A DNA stretch of 64,000 nt from Bacteroidia bacterium (GCA_030430575.1 JAUIKF010000020.1:1-64000), one strand, 5' to 3'; counted from the first letter of the stretch, positions 38,527 through 49,957 are shown. The notes: a model not told the origin generated them from the letters alone. Numbers and translations: made by a program.

Positions 38527-38902
38527 ATGCCTTCCTTCCTCGAACTAGCACCTGAATTCCAAGTTTCCTGGCACGACTGGGTCCTAGTTTGTATGGCAGG
38601 CTTCCTCTTGGGCACCTCAAAATCAGGTCTCAAAGGCATTGCCATCGTGATTGTAACGCTGATGGCCCTGGTATTTGGGAGCAAAGTCTCAACGGGTATC
38701 ATCGTCCCGATGCTTATGGTAGGGGATATCTTTGCGGTATCGTATTACCGAGGCCATGTACAGTGGAAGCACCTCATCAAATTCATCCCCTGGATTGTTT
38801 TTAGGGGTAAAATTGGTTAAAATCATCCGCGAAAAGCACTATCGCCAGTTTATCTTAATTGCCACCGCCATCGGCGCCATCATCATTATCTTCAGATCAT
38901 GA
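38527..38902 (+). pseudogene. TSUP (TauE/SafE-like) permease gene with internal deletion
   Basis: The first 90 residues (SWHDWVLVCMAGFLLGTSKSGLKGIAIVIVTLMALVFGSK...VGDIFAVSYYRGHVQWKHLIKFIPW) match the N-terminal half of TSUP permeases. The frame then stops at 38820. From about 38812 another frame reads LVKIIREKHYRQFILIATAIGAIIIIFRS, the family's C-terminal helix, and ends at the TGA 38900-38902 overlapping the next start. A complete gene is about 250-260 codons, so about 130 central codons are lost, with a frameshift at the join. The ATGA overlap with the DUF4212 gene shows that it once led this operon. Confidence 0.8.
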
Positions 38903-39171
38903 ATAAGGACACCTTACAGGCTTACTGGAAAGCCAATCAACGGCTGCTGCTCATTATGCTATTTTGCTGGTTCATGATCGGCATCGGGCTACCTGTCCTT
39001 TTGGTACACCCCCTAAATGAAATTCACATGGCGGGATTTCCGTTAGGGTTCTGGTTTTCTCTCCAAGGGAGCTTCATTTTGTTTGTCATCCTGGCCTTCA
39101 GCTACGCCCATTTCATGAATAAATTGGAAAAGAAATATGAGATGAGGGAAAGTTCAAGTGCTAATATTTGA
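38899..39171 (+). CDS. DUF4212 small subunit of a sodium:solute symporter
   Basis: The 90-aa product has two transmembrane helices (LLLIMLFCWFMIGIGLPVLLV and FWFSLQGSFILFVILAFSYAHFM), an N-terminal YWKANQR, and a charged tail KLEKKYEMRE. This matches the small partner that accompanies a family of acetate/solute:Na+ symporters. The large subunit is encoded at 39341-40993, with palindromic repeats between. It overlaps the TSUP pseudogene by 4 bp. Confidence 0.85.
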   Translation: MNKDTLQAYWKANQRLLLIMLFCWFMIGIGLPVLLVHPLNEIHMAGFPLGFWFSLQGSFILFVILAFSYAHFMNKLEKKYEMRESSSANI

Positions 39172-39175
39172 GCAT

Positions 39176-39257
39176 TATTGCGACGGACTAAAGTCCAGTC
39201 GCAATAGTTCTTTCCAGTTATTTTATACCATTGCGACTGTGTTTCAACCCGTCGCAA
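39176..39257. repeat. Two imperfect TTGCGACGG palindromes
   Basis: The first is TATTGCGACGGACT ... AGTCGCAATA (39176-39208). The second is ATTGCGACTGTGTTT ... AACCCGTCGCAAT (39229-39257). Both are relatives of the perfect palindrome at 23145-23180. They fall between the two symporter subunit genes. Confidence 0.7.
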
Positions 39258-39340
39258 TGAGGCAAATTCCTTAAAAGGAATTTTCAGAGCAGCGCCAGCC
39301 GCGCTTACGATCGAACTCTGAACGTTCAAACTTCTCTTTA

Positions 39341-40993
39341 ATGGCTACCACTACCCTCACATTCCTCTTTGTTGGCATCACCTTCTTACTCTACACCGTC
39401 ATCGCCTGGCGCAGCCGGGCCAGCTCGACAAGCGACTTCTACGTCGCCGGTGGCGGCGTCTCTCCCCTCGCCAATGGCATGGCGACCTCTGCTGACTTCA
39501 TGTCGGTGGCAGCTATGCTCTCCGTGCCGGGCATCATTGCCACGCAAGGCTATGACGCAGCGGTCTATCTCCTAGGACCTCCAGGCGGATTTGTCTTGTT
39601 AGGCATGCTGATCGCGCCTTATCTGCGCAAGTTTGGCAAATTCACCGTGGCTGACTTCATCGGTGATCGCTACTATTCACATACCGCCAGAAGCATCGCT
39701 GTGGTCTGCGCCTTGGCCGTGTCGCTGACCTACCTTGCTGGGCAGATGCGCGGCGTAGGCGTGGTGTTTTCGCGGTTTTTGGAAGTTCCTGTGGAATGGG
39801 GTGTGGTGATCGGCGCAGGCATCGTCTTTGTCTATGCGGTTTGGGGCGGGATGAAAGGCATCACCTATACACAGGTAGCCCAATTTTGTGTATTGGCCTT
39901 TGCTCTGTTGGTACCCATTATTTTTCTGTCGATTTTATTGACCAATAATCCTGTTCCCTTTTTAGGATGGGGAGGAAAAACAGCGGATGGAAGCATGTTT
40001 TTACTAGAAAAACTGGATGGGCTGAATCGAGAATTTGGGTTTGAAGCGTTCACTGAGCAAAGTAAACCTACCCTGAACCTCGTGTGTATTGGCCTTACGT
40101 TGATGCTGGGCACTGCAGGCATGCCCCATATCATCATCCGGTTTTTCACCGTGCCCAAAGTCAGCGATGCGCGGCTTTCAGTCGCCTACACCCTGCTATT
40201 TATCTGTCTGGTATTTATGTGCATTCCACCTGCCGCTGCATTTTCCCGAACCTATTTGCTCGAAACCCTCAACCATATGCCCTATGCCGAAGTCCCCGCA
40301 TGGTTTCACACCTGGGAGGACATCAATCTACTTCAGTTCACCGACCTCAACGGTGACGGCCTGATTGCTCATGTGGCAGGCCCCGCCAATGAACTGGTCA
40401 TCGACAATGACATCATTTTCCTTGCTATTCCCGAGATCGCCCAGCTCTCCAATTGGGTCGTAGCGCTGGTAGCCGCAGGCGCGCTGGCAGCGGCCCTATC
40501 AACAGCTGCAGGCCTGCTACTCGTGATTTCGACCTCTGTATCTCATGACCTAGTCAAGAAACAGTTTCGCCCGAATATGAGCGATAAAATGGAATTGCTG
40601 ATCGCACGAGTATGCGCGGGTCTGGCCGTGGGGATCGGCATTTATTTTGGCATACACCCGCCTAGCTTCATCATTGAGACCATTGCGCTCGCCTTTAGCA
40701 TCGCCGCCGCAACTTTCTTCCCTGCGATTCTATTAGGGATATTTCGTACCAAAACCAATCAGCAAGGAGCCATTTCAGGCATGCTCGCAGGCTTTTTATT
40801 TGCCGTTGGGTATATCATCTATTTCCAGTTTTTAGGGGGGAAGGCAGATGGGTATTGGTTGGGGATTTCAGCCCAGGGCATCGGGGTCATCGGCATGCTT
40901 ATTAATGTTGCAGTGACATTGGGAGTGGGGAAGTTTTTTCCTGATCCGCCAACAGCAGTCCAAGATATGGTAAAGAAGATTCGACATCCTTGA
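39341..40993 (+). CDS. Sodium:solute symporter large subunit (ActP/VC_2705-like)
   Basis: The 550-aa membrane protein has the SSS fold with about 13 helices. Signature regions are SDFYVAGGGVSPLANGMATSADFMS (residues about 31-55), GKFTVADFIGDRY, AGQMRGVGVVFSRFLEVP and TAGMPHIIIRFFTVP. An insert around residues 325-375 (FTDLNGDGLIAHVAGPANELVIDNDII) is characteristic of the subgroup that pairs with DUF4212. It probably imports acetate or another small organic acid with Na+. The substrate is not visible from sequence. Confidence 0.92.
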   Translation: MATTTLTFLFVGITFLLYTVIAWRSRASSTSDFYVAGGGVSPLANGMATSADFMSVAAMLSVPGIIATQGYDAAVYLLGPPGGFVLLGMLIAPYLRKFGKFTVADFIGDRYYSHTARSIAVVCALAVSLTYLAGQMRGVGVVFSRFLEVPVEWGVVIGAGIVFVYAVWGGMKGITYTQVAQFCVLAFALLVPIIFLSILLTNNPVPFLGWGGKTADGSMFLLEKLDGLNREFGFEAFTEQSKPTLNLVCIGLTLMLGTAGMPHIIIRFFTVPKVSDARLSVAYTLLFICLVFMCIPPAAAFSRTYLLETLNHMPYAEVPAWFHTWEDINLLQFTDLNGDGLIAHVAGPANELVIDNDIIFLAIPEIAQLSNWVVALVAAGALAAALSTAAGLLLVISTSVSHDLVKKQFRPNMSDKMELLIARVCAGLAVGIGIYFGIHPPSFIIETIALAFSIAAATFFPAILLGIFRTKTNQQGAISGMLAGFLFAVGYIIYFQFLGGKADGYWLGISAQGIGVIGMLINVAVTLGVGKFFPDPPTAVQDMVKKIRHP

Positions 40994-41003
40994 TGCCATT
41001 TAC

Positions 41004-41053
41004 GATTTGCCGTTGTAGGGTCACGATATATCGTGACCCTACAACGGCAAATC
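41004..41053. repeat. 50-bp perfect palindrome after the symporter gene
   Basis: 25 bp starting GATTTGCCGTTGTAGGGTCA are followed at once by their exact reverse complement, with TATATA at the centre. It begins 10 bp after the symporter stop. The tail has no T-run. It may be an extrusion-prone repeat or a terminator/mRNA-end stabiliser. Confidence 0.92.
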
Positions 41054-41103
41054 GCCAGACGAAAAGTCCTATTCGCCCTACTTCATTTTTAAATATTTCC
41101 TCT

Positions 41104-43710
41104 ATGCAATACCCTTATTTTTCTAAAAATCTCCCCCCCTTTTCCCTAAGGCTTATCCTCTTAGCCTTCCTCCTTTCAGGCTTGGCTTGTCAAAAAAAGG
41201 CACTCGTCACAGCCCAAGAACTTAACACGGGCTGGCAATTCCATGAGGCAGATTCCACCAACTGGATGAATGCCCAAGTACCTGGATGTGTCCACACTGA
41301 CCTTCTGCGCCTGGGGATCATAGAAGACCCTTTCTATCGCCTCAATGAACATGATGTGCAGTGGATCGACAAAAAAGACTGGGTGTACCAAACGACCTTT
41401 TCTGTTTCTAAAGAAATGTTCAAAAAGGATCGTATCTCTCTGAATTTCAAAGGGTTGGATACGCATGCAGATGTGTATGTAAATGGAGAAAAACTGCTGG
41501 AAGCAGACAATATGTTTCGCGGATGGGAGGTGGATGTAAAATCAGCGGTTAAGGAAGGAGATAATGAGTTGAAAATCTATTTCCACTCCCCTATCAAGGT
41601 CGGAATGGAAAAGTACCAAAACTACCCACATGAAGTGCATTCTTCTGCCAACGACTTGGCAGAAATCGGCCAAGTGCCTGACAGCATGCGCGTAAGTGTG
41701 CACATCCGCAAAGCGCAATGCCACTTCGGATGGGACTGGGGCCCTCGTCTGGTGCCTAGTGGCATCTGGCAACCTGTATATCTCCAGGCGTGGAATGAAG
41801 CCCGAATTACGGACGTGCAAATGGTGCAAGAGTCCTTAAAAGCAGATACCGCAGTGTTGCACGCCGCTTTTGAAGTTGAAGCAGAGCGGGAGATGGAAGG
41901 AACGCTGGAGGTCTGGGTCAATGGAGAAATTCGGGCAAAAGTGAAAAAGCAGCTCACCGCGGGCCTGGGCAAGTACCTTGTCACTTTCCACATCCCCAAT
42001 CCCAAGAGATGGTGGTCCAATGGCCTCGGCGAGGCGCACATGTACCAGGTGATCACCGAGCTCACCACAGATGGGGGATTTGATCGGAAAACACAAAATA
42101 TTGGCTTAAGAGAGCTGGAAGTCGTGCGCGAAAAGGACAAATTCGGCACTTCATGGTATGTAAAACTCAATGGCCATCCCGTCTTCATGAAAGGCGCGAA
42201 TTTCATTCCCGCCGATGCCTTCCTCGACCGCGTTTCCCCCGAAAAGTATGAGCAAATCATTCTCACCGCCAAAAACGCGAATCACAATATGCTGCGCGTC
42301 TGGGGAGGGGGAATTTATGAAAAAGACATCTTCTATGACCTCTGTGATAAGCACGGCATCCTCGTCTGGCAGGATTTTATGTTTGCGTGCAATATGTATC
42401 CAGGGCATCCCGAATTCCTGGAAAGTGTACGCCAAGAGGCGATTTACAACATCAAACGCTTGCGCAATCACCCTTCACTGGCCCTGTGGTGTGGGAATAA
42501 TGAAGTCCTCGCAGCCTGGCTGAGATGGGGGTGGAAGGAAGAGGTAGAAGCTACCGATTCCTTAGGCGCCATTGCTCAATGGCAGGCGTATAAAGACATC
42601 TTCCTCGACGTCCTGCCTTCTGCGGTAAAAGCCCACGACCCCAATCGCTTTTACTGGGCGTCCAGTCCCCAGTCGGGAGATACCATCCCCGTGGACTTTG
42701 TGAATGGAGATGACCATTATTGGGGCGTATGGTGGGGGCAGGAGCCTTTTGAAAACTATCATACCAAGCTCTCTCGCTTCATGTCTGAGTATGGCTTCCA
42801 ATCCTTCCCTGAACTGAAGTCTGTCCAAAAGTATGCGACGGAGGAAGATTGGGACATCTTTTCCGACGTCATGAAGTCGCACCAGCGCTCCTCCATTGGC
42901 AATGGCACCATTGCCAATTATATGGAGCGCGATTATCGCGAGCCGAAGGATTTCCCTTCCTTCCTCTATGTAGGCCAAGTCTTACAAGCTGCGGGCATCA
43001 AGCAAGCCATGGAAGGCCATCGCATCGCCATGCCCTTCAACATGGGCAGCCTTTACTGGCAAATCAATGATTGCTGGCCGGTGGCTTCCTGGTCCAGTTC
43101 GGACTACTACCTGCGCTGGAAAGCCATGCAGTATTTCTCTCAAAAGGCGTTTGCAGAGGTGCTTGTGGCGGTTCGGGATGAAGCTGAGGGGGATAGCATC
43201 ATGGTCTATGGGGTGTCGGATCGGTTGACGGATATTCCTGCCGAGCTAGACCTTACCATGCTTTCTTTCCAAGGGGATACCCTATGGCAGATGATCCAGC
43301 CCATTACCTTGGCTGCAAATAGTAGCCAGAAACTCTTTGAACAAAGGAGGAAAGATTTGCTGAAAAGGGTAAATGAAAAGAAAGCAGTTTTATCAGCGAG
43401 GATACGAGCAAATGGAAAAGTGCTCTCAGAAAACACCTATTATTTCCTTCCTGTAAAGGATTTGAAGTTACCTGAAGTTGAAGTAAAAACGGTCGTTTCT
43501 GCCAAGGATGGAGGTTTTTCCATAAAGCTTACCTCAGATTTACTTGCCAAAAATGTCTTCCTTTCAAGCGAAAAAAGCGATGGCTTTTTCTCTGATAATT
43601 ACTTTGACTTGCTGCCTGGAGAAGTAAAGACTGTTACGTTTACCCCAGCTACTCCTGCTGATAGTTCCCTCAGTGATTTGAAAATCATCACGATTCGAGA
43701 TAGTTATTGA
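41104..43710 (+). CDS. Beta-mannosidase-like glycoside hydrolase family 2 lipoprotein
   Basis: The 868-aa product from the ATG at 41104 has a lipoprotein signal (SLRLILLAFLLSGLACQKK). The GH2 parts follow: N-terminal sugar-binding beta-sandwich (LNTGWQFHEADSTNWMNAQVPGCVHTDL), Ig-like domain and TIM barrel (VFMKGANFIPADAF, NMLRVWGGGIYE). The catalytic acid/base Glu467 is in LWCGNNEV and the nucleophile Glu562 in SEYGFQSFPE. The NWMNAQVPGCVHTDL and WGGGIYE pattern is that of beta-mannosidases. Placement outside the cytoplasm suggests that it trims mannosides at the cell surface or in the periplasm. The extra 38 N-terminal codons run through the 50-bp palindrome and are not used. Confidence 0.93.
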   Translation: MQYPYFSKNLPPFSLRLILLAFLLSGLACQKKALVTAQELNTGWQFHEADSTNWMNAQVPGCVHTDLLRLGIIEDPFYRLNEHDVQWIDKKDWVYQTTFSVSKEMFKKDRISLNFKGLDTHADVYVNGEKLLEADNMFRGWEVDVKSAVKEGDNELKIYFHSPIKVGMEKYQNYPHEVHSSANDLAEIGQVPDSMRVSVHIRKAQCHFGWDWGPRLVPSGIWQPVYLQAWNEARITDVQMVQESLKADTAVLHAAFEVEAEREMEGTLEVWVNGEIRAKVKKQLTAGLGKYLVTFHIPNPKRWWSNGLGEAHMYQVITELTTDGGFDRKTQNIGLRELEVVREKDKFGTSWYVKLNGHPVFMKGANFIPADAFLDRVSPEKYEQIILTAKNANHNMLRVWGGGIYEKDIFYDLCDKHGILVWQDFMFACNMYPGHPEFLESVRQEAIYNIKRLRNHPSLALWCGNNEVLAAWLRWGWKEEVEATDSLGAIAQWQAYKDIFLDVLPSAVKAHDPNRFYWASSPQSGDTIPVDFVNGDDHYWGVWWGQEPFENYHTKLSRFMSEYGFQSFPELKSVQKYATEEDWDIFSDVMKSHQRSSIGNGTIANYMERDYREPKDFPSFLYVGQVLQAAGIKQAMEGHRIAMPFNMGSLYWQINDCWPVASWSSSDYYLRWKAMQYFSQKAFAEVLVAVRDEAEGDSIMVYGVSDRLTDIPAELDLTMLSFQGDTLWQMIQPITLAANSSQKLFEQRRKDLLKRVNEKKAVLSARIRANGKVLSENTYYFLPVKDLKLPEVEVKTVVSAKDGGFSIKLTSDLLAKNVFLSSEKSDGFFSDNYFDLLPGEVKTVTFTPATPADSSLSDLKIITIRDSY

Positions 43711-43716
43711 TAAGAA

Positions 43717-43749
43717 AGACCCCGTAGGTTTTGAAAACCTACGGGGTCT
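43717..43749. terminator. Bidirectional terminator-like palindrome AGACCCCGTAGGTTT
   Basis: Perfect arms (AGACCCCGTAGGTTT and AAACCTACGGGGTCT) with a 3-nt loop lie between the convergent mannosidase and M56 genes, as expected of a two-way terminator. Same family as 23072 and 36617. Confidence 0.8.
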
Positions 43750-43769
43750 AAATGCGCACTCAATTTCTA

Positions 43770-45851
43770 TCAATCTCTATCCGTATCCCGGAACTGATAG
43801 CGATAGTTCTCCCCATCAATCTTCAACAGCTTCACATATTTTTCCCGAAGCTCATCACTCACCCGCTTTCCATTAACCGTCATCTTGTCCTTAGAAATTT
43901 GCATATTGAGTTTTTGAGAATCGTTTTTCAACAAACCGTCTTTTACGAGTTCCTTCCTCAGCATCTTCTTTTGATCCCCAAGCTTTTCTTCCAGGTGCTG
44001 CATGTTTTTCTTCAATTCCTTCATCTTCTCCCGCTCAAGATCCATGCGGTGCTTTTCTGCTTCCATACGGTCCTTTTGAGCTTTTAGCATCGCCCGTTCT
44101 CGCGCTTCCATGGATTCCCGCATTTCGCGGCCTCTCTCCCGCCGACTTCTTTCCAGATCTCGTCTCAAACGGTCCTGATCATGTTTCACGCGTTCCAATT
44201 CGCGCTGAGCGCGTTCTTTTAATTCCCTTATTTCATCTTCCTCAAGGCCTTGCATTTTCTCTTTCAGCTCTGCTGCCATTTTTTCCATCCGCTCTTGCAC
44301 TTCAAGGTCAGCCTCCTGAGATGATTCCAATTCTCTCGCATACGCCTCCATCTCACGGGCATAAGCTTCCATTTTTTCTCCATACTCCTCTGTCCACTTA
44401 TCCTGCCATTGTTCCATCTTTTCTTGATAGACATGCATAGCCTTTTGATACGACTCCAAACTGCGCTGCAATTCTGCCTGCTTCGCTTCATCCTCCGTCA
44501 GGTAGTCAGGCAAGCCCTCTAACTCAAGGCTAGGCATAGGGGGCATCGGAGGCATTTCTGGCATCTCTGGTGCTGGCACCCTAGGCATCCGTCGGAGTCT
44601 TTCGGGGGTAGGAGGAGGAGAATCGACCTTTGTTATCAGGGTAAAAGGTACTGCTGATAGGGATTGTATGAGTCTATCTACTTTAGGCGCAGGGGTACTT
44701 TCTGTTGTCGAAATATGGGAATTAGGAGCAGGAACATCTTGCAAGGGTATCGGAAATACCTCATCTAGCGGCGCAGGTACCTCTGGGACTAATTCATAGG
44801 TGGTAGGGGTCAAATCTGGAGCTACAGCTTCAGCTTGCTGAGGCGAGAGCCATGCCATCCCAAAGATCCCTAAGGTCAAAATCAGGCTCGTCAACACCCG
44901 CGTATTGGGATTGGGCTGGTATTGTGCGGGGGCGATGATACGCTTGATCCGACTCAGCAAATGATTGGGGCGGCCTTGGAGAGAAACGCCCAGTTGGACT
45001 TGATTGAGGCGCTGTTCTTCCAGCGCAGTGAGGGCCTTGGCGTATGCCAAAGCATTGCCACTATAGGCCACTGCGATGTCATCGCAGCAATGCTCCCGCT
45101 CATCTTTGATGATCGCACTCAGCCACCAGTACGCAGGGTGGAAGAAAAAGACTATCTCTATCCAAGAGATCATCAAATTGATCAAGAAATCATGTCGCTT
45201 GACATGTGCGAGTTCATGTGCTAAAATGGCTTCAACCTGGTTCGGTGCCAATCCCGTGAGCATCGACACAGGCACCATAATGACTGGCCTCAAATGCCCA
45301 ATGACCATGGGTGCCTGGATCAGTCGGGAGGCCATCAGGTCTACGGGTTTATGAATGCCCAATTTTTGGGACATCTTGTGAAGGGTACGCCGCCATTCGC
45401 GCATGTCTACTGCGACGGGATGGGTTTTGATGCGCTGCAAGTACAGCATACTTCCCGTCCAGCGAACGCTCAGCGCGATGACCCCCAATAACCAAATCCA
45501 TGCAATCCACATGACATGCTGCTCAGCAGATGCCATGAGCAAGTCCAGCCAGCTTTCTGTAGTATAAGTACTGATGGTATATTCGCCCGCATCGAGGACG
45601 ACGGTATGATTTTCTGCTAAGGAAATGTCTTGAGTGGGGTAAGTAAAAAAGGTCCCTATTGCCCATAAGGCCATAATAGCCAATCCCAAAGTAGCCAGGC
45701 GATAGCGTATGACCGAAGCCTTTCGTGGGACAAATGCAAATAATGCAACAAGAACAATGGCGATCAGCGCGCCTTGCCATAGGCTGTGGAGTACCGTCCA
45801 ACCCAATGCTTCTAACCAATATTCGGGAACTAACTCAAAAAGTGTCTGCAT
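43770..45851 (-). CDS. M56 family (BlaR1/MecR1-like) membrane metallopeptidase
   Basis: The 693-aa product has four N-terminal membrane helices and the zinc-protease motif HELAH (212-216) in AILAHELAHVKRHDF. It also has the downstream helix WWLSAIIKDEREHCCDDIAVAYSG. After residue about 330 comes a proline-rich segment. A very long Glu/Lys/Arg/Met-rich coiled coil follows (about 430-650, MEKMAAELKEKMQGLEEDEIRE and similar). No penicillin-binding domain is present, so the sensed signal is unknown. Homologues cleave a BlaI/MecI repressor. Three operator-like palindromes lie directly upstream, but no repressor gene is next to it. Confidence 0.88.
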   Translation of the reverse strand: MQTLFELVPEYWLEALGWTVLHSLWQGALIAIVLVALFAFVPRKASVIRYRLATLGLAIMALWAIGTFFTYPTQDISLAENHTVVLDAGEYTISTYTTESWLDLLMASAEQHVMWIAWIWLLGVIALSVRWTGSMLYLQRIKTHPVAVDMREWRRTLHKMSQKLGIHKPVDLMASRLIQAPMVIGHLRPVIMVPVSMLTGLAPNQVEAILAHELAHVKRHDFLINLMISWIEIVFFFHPAYWWLSAIIKDEREHCCDDIAVAYSGNALAYAKALTALEEQRLNQVQLGVSLQGRPNHLLSRIKRIIAPAQYQPNPNTRVLTSLILTLGIFGMAWLSPQQAEAVAPDLTPTTYELVPEVPAPLDEVFPIPLQDVPAPNSHISTTESTPAPKVDRLIQSLSAVPFTLITKVDSPPPTPERLRRMPRVPAPEMPEMPPMPPMPSLELEGLPDYLTEDEAKQAELQRSLESYQKAMHVYQEKMEQWQDKWTEEYGEKMEAYAREMEAYARELESSQEADLEVQERMEKMAAELKEKMQGLEEDEIRELKERAQRELERVKHDQDRLRRDLERSRRERGREMRESMEARERAMLKAQKDRMEAEKHRMDLEREKMKELKKNMQHLEEKLGDQKKMLRKELVKDGLLKNDSQKLNMQISKDKMTVNGKRVSDELREKYVKLLKIDGENYRYQFRDTDRD

Positions 45852-45900
45852 GATGATTCCTGTGATGTTTTAGGGTAAAGGCTGGCCAAGCCATTAAATA

Positions 45901-45973
45901 TACGAAACGTTTCGTAATACAATGATATACGAAAGCATTCGTAATTCCAAATTCATCTACGAATTTTTTCGTA
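45901..45973 (-). promoter_or_regulatory. Three TACGAA-N4-TTCGTA operators over the M56 promoter
   Basis: Inverted repeats lie at 45901-45916 (a full 16-bp palindrome, TACGAAACGTTTCGTA), 45928-45943 and 45958-45973, all with outer TACGAA/TTCGTA. They are spaced 27 and 30 bp apart. On the minus strand TTTG, a 20-bp spacer and TATCATTG fit the Bacteroidota promoter pattern (TTTG then TAnnTTTG). The spacer contains the middle operator. This arrangement is what a dimeric BlaI/MecI-type repressor would need to silence the M56 gene. The repressor itself is inferred. Confidence 0.7.
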
Positions 45974-45994
45974 AATGATGATTTCACAGGAAAT

Positions 45995-46849
45995 TTATCC
46001 TAATAATTGCTCTATCTCTTCTTTTGACAATCCAGTCAGAAGCGCAATTTGGTCAACAGGGAATCCTTCTCTTTTCATGTTTTTGGCTATTTCCAATTTC
46101 CCCTTTTCTATTCCTTCTTCTATTCCCTCACCTTTAGCCGTATTTACGACATTATTAAGGTCCCAGTAATATTTTAAGCTTTCTTGGTAGGTTTCCAATT
46201 CGTTTGAGGTAAATTTTGCGATCTCAGCAATCTCAAAGAGTCGTTCAAAGACCTTTTCTTGTAAAGCTGCAGGACGGTCTTGAAGATAAGCTAAGTGCCG
46301 GAACACGTAGAGCCATTTATCAAAATGAGTAACTAATTCCGATTCAGTCTTTTTGAATTTGGGGAGTTCTATGTAAATGAATTTTAACTTATCGTAAAAT
46401 ACTTCACATCGCTGGTTTTTCAATTCTATGATATGCAATAGCTCTACATCCTGTTTATGGTCATCAAACACAAAATCCAGAATGCCCACGGTATATACTG
46501 GGTCCAAACTGAAATCCCAATTGCCTCTTTTTGCTTGATCTTGAATAGGAAATGATGAATAATAGACTGCTCTATCCTTGAAAAAGTTCTGCTTTGCTTT
46601 TTGAATTTCAACAATGAATCTTTCCCCTGACTTTCCCACACAATACAAGTCAAATATCGCTTTCCGGTCGAACTCATTTTTACCCAAATGCTCATTATTA
46701 GCATAGGTTAAGTCCTCAATTTGATGTTTTTCAGGTAAAATCTGGTTCAGGAAATCAATCAATAATATCTTATTAGGCTCAGAACCAAATAGTTTCTTGA
46801 ACCCAAAATCGGTCAATGGATTTACATATTTGCCTTTTAAGTAGCTCAT
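45995..46849 (-). CDS. Rpn family recombination-promoting nuclease / PD-(D/E)XK transposase-like
   Basis: The 284-aa product opens with YVNPLTDFGFKKLFGSEPNK, the Rpn/PD-(D/E)XK family signature. The nuclease core is KAIFDLYCVGKSGERFIVEIQKAKQNFF (D of the FDLYC strand, E-I-Q-K as E-x-K). A helical middle follows, then a C-terminal GEGIEEGIEKGKLEIAKNMKREGF repeat and LTGLSKEEIEQLL tail. Such genes are numerous and mobile in Bacteroidota genomes. No terminal inverted repeats were found. Confidence 0.88.
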   Translation of the reverse strand: MSYLKGKYVNPLTDFGFKKLFGSEPNKILLIDFLNQILPEKHQIEDLTYANNEHLGKNEFDRKAIFDLYCVGKSGERFIVEIQKAKQNFFKDRAVYYSSFPIQDQAKRGNWDFSLDPVYTVGILDFVFDDHKQDVELLHIIELKNQRCEVFYDKLKFIYIELPKFKKTESELVTHFDKWLYVFRHLAYLQDRPAALQEKVFERLFEIAEIAKFTSNELETYQESLKYYWDLNNVVNTAKGEGIEEGIEKGKLEIAKNMKREGFPVDQIALLTGLSKEEIEQLLG

Positions 46850-46874
46850 CTTCAGTGGTTAGAATTAATATTAG

Positions 46875-49618
<2,744 letters not shown>

Positions 49619-49635
49619 GGAAGAGTTGATTGCAG

Positions 49636-49775
49636 ATTGATGATTAAGGAACAAGGATTGAAGAAGGGTTGGGATGGCTTTCCCATCGACGCGGACTTCG
49701 GCGTGAGCTCAGTCGAACGCTCTGGGCGTGCCTTCGACAATCTTAATTCCTTGTTCGATATTCCTAATTCGTTTA
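49636..49775. repeat. Palindromic intergenic element related to 22106-22223
   Basis: The left side GATGATTAAGGAACAAGGATTG and the right side CTTAATTCCTTGTTCGATATTC are partly complementary. They surround a GACGCGGACTTCGGCGTGAG...CTCAGTCGAACGC...CCTTCGAC block. The AACAAGGATTG and CGATATTC words match the nested palindrome downstream of the EcsC gene. Confidence 0.6.
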
Positions 49776-49883
49776 ATCTTTGCTATATTTGCCGCTCAGG
49801 AATTGTGCTTGAGGGGTTGATTGGATTTTAACAGGCTACAAATCAATCATCAATCAATCTCTCAATCCATAATTCTTCGAATT

Positions 49884-49957
49884 GCCCGCGTAGCTCAGCT
49901 GGATAGAGCGTCGGTCTCCGGAACCGAAGGTCTCAGGTTCGAATCCTGTCGCGGGTA
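49884..49957 (+). tRNA. tRNA-Arg (anticodon CCG)
   Basis: A 74-nt cloverleaf. The acceptor is GCCCGCG with CGCGGGT, the D-arm AGCTCAGCTGGATAGAGC, the anticodon stem TCGGT/ACCGA with loop CTCCGGA (anticodon CCG), and the T-arm CAGGTTCGAATCCTG. A discriminator A follows and CCA is not encoded. Confidence 0.95.
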
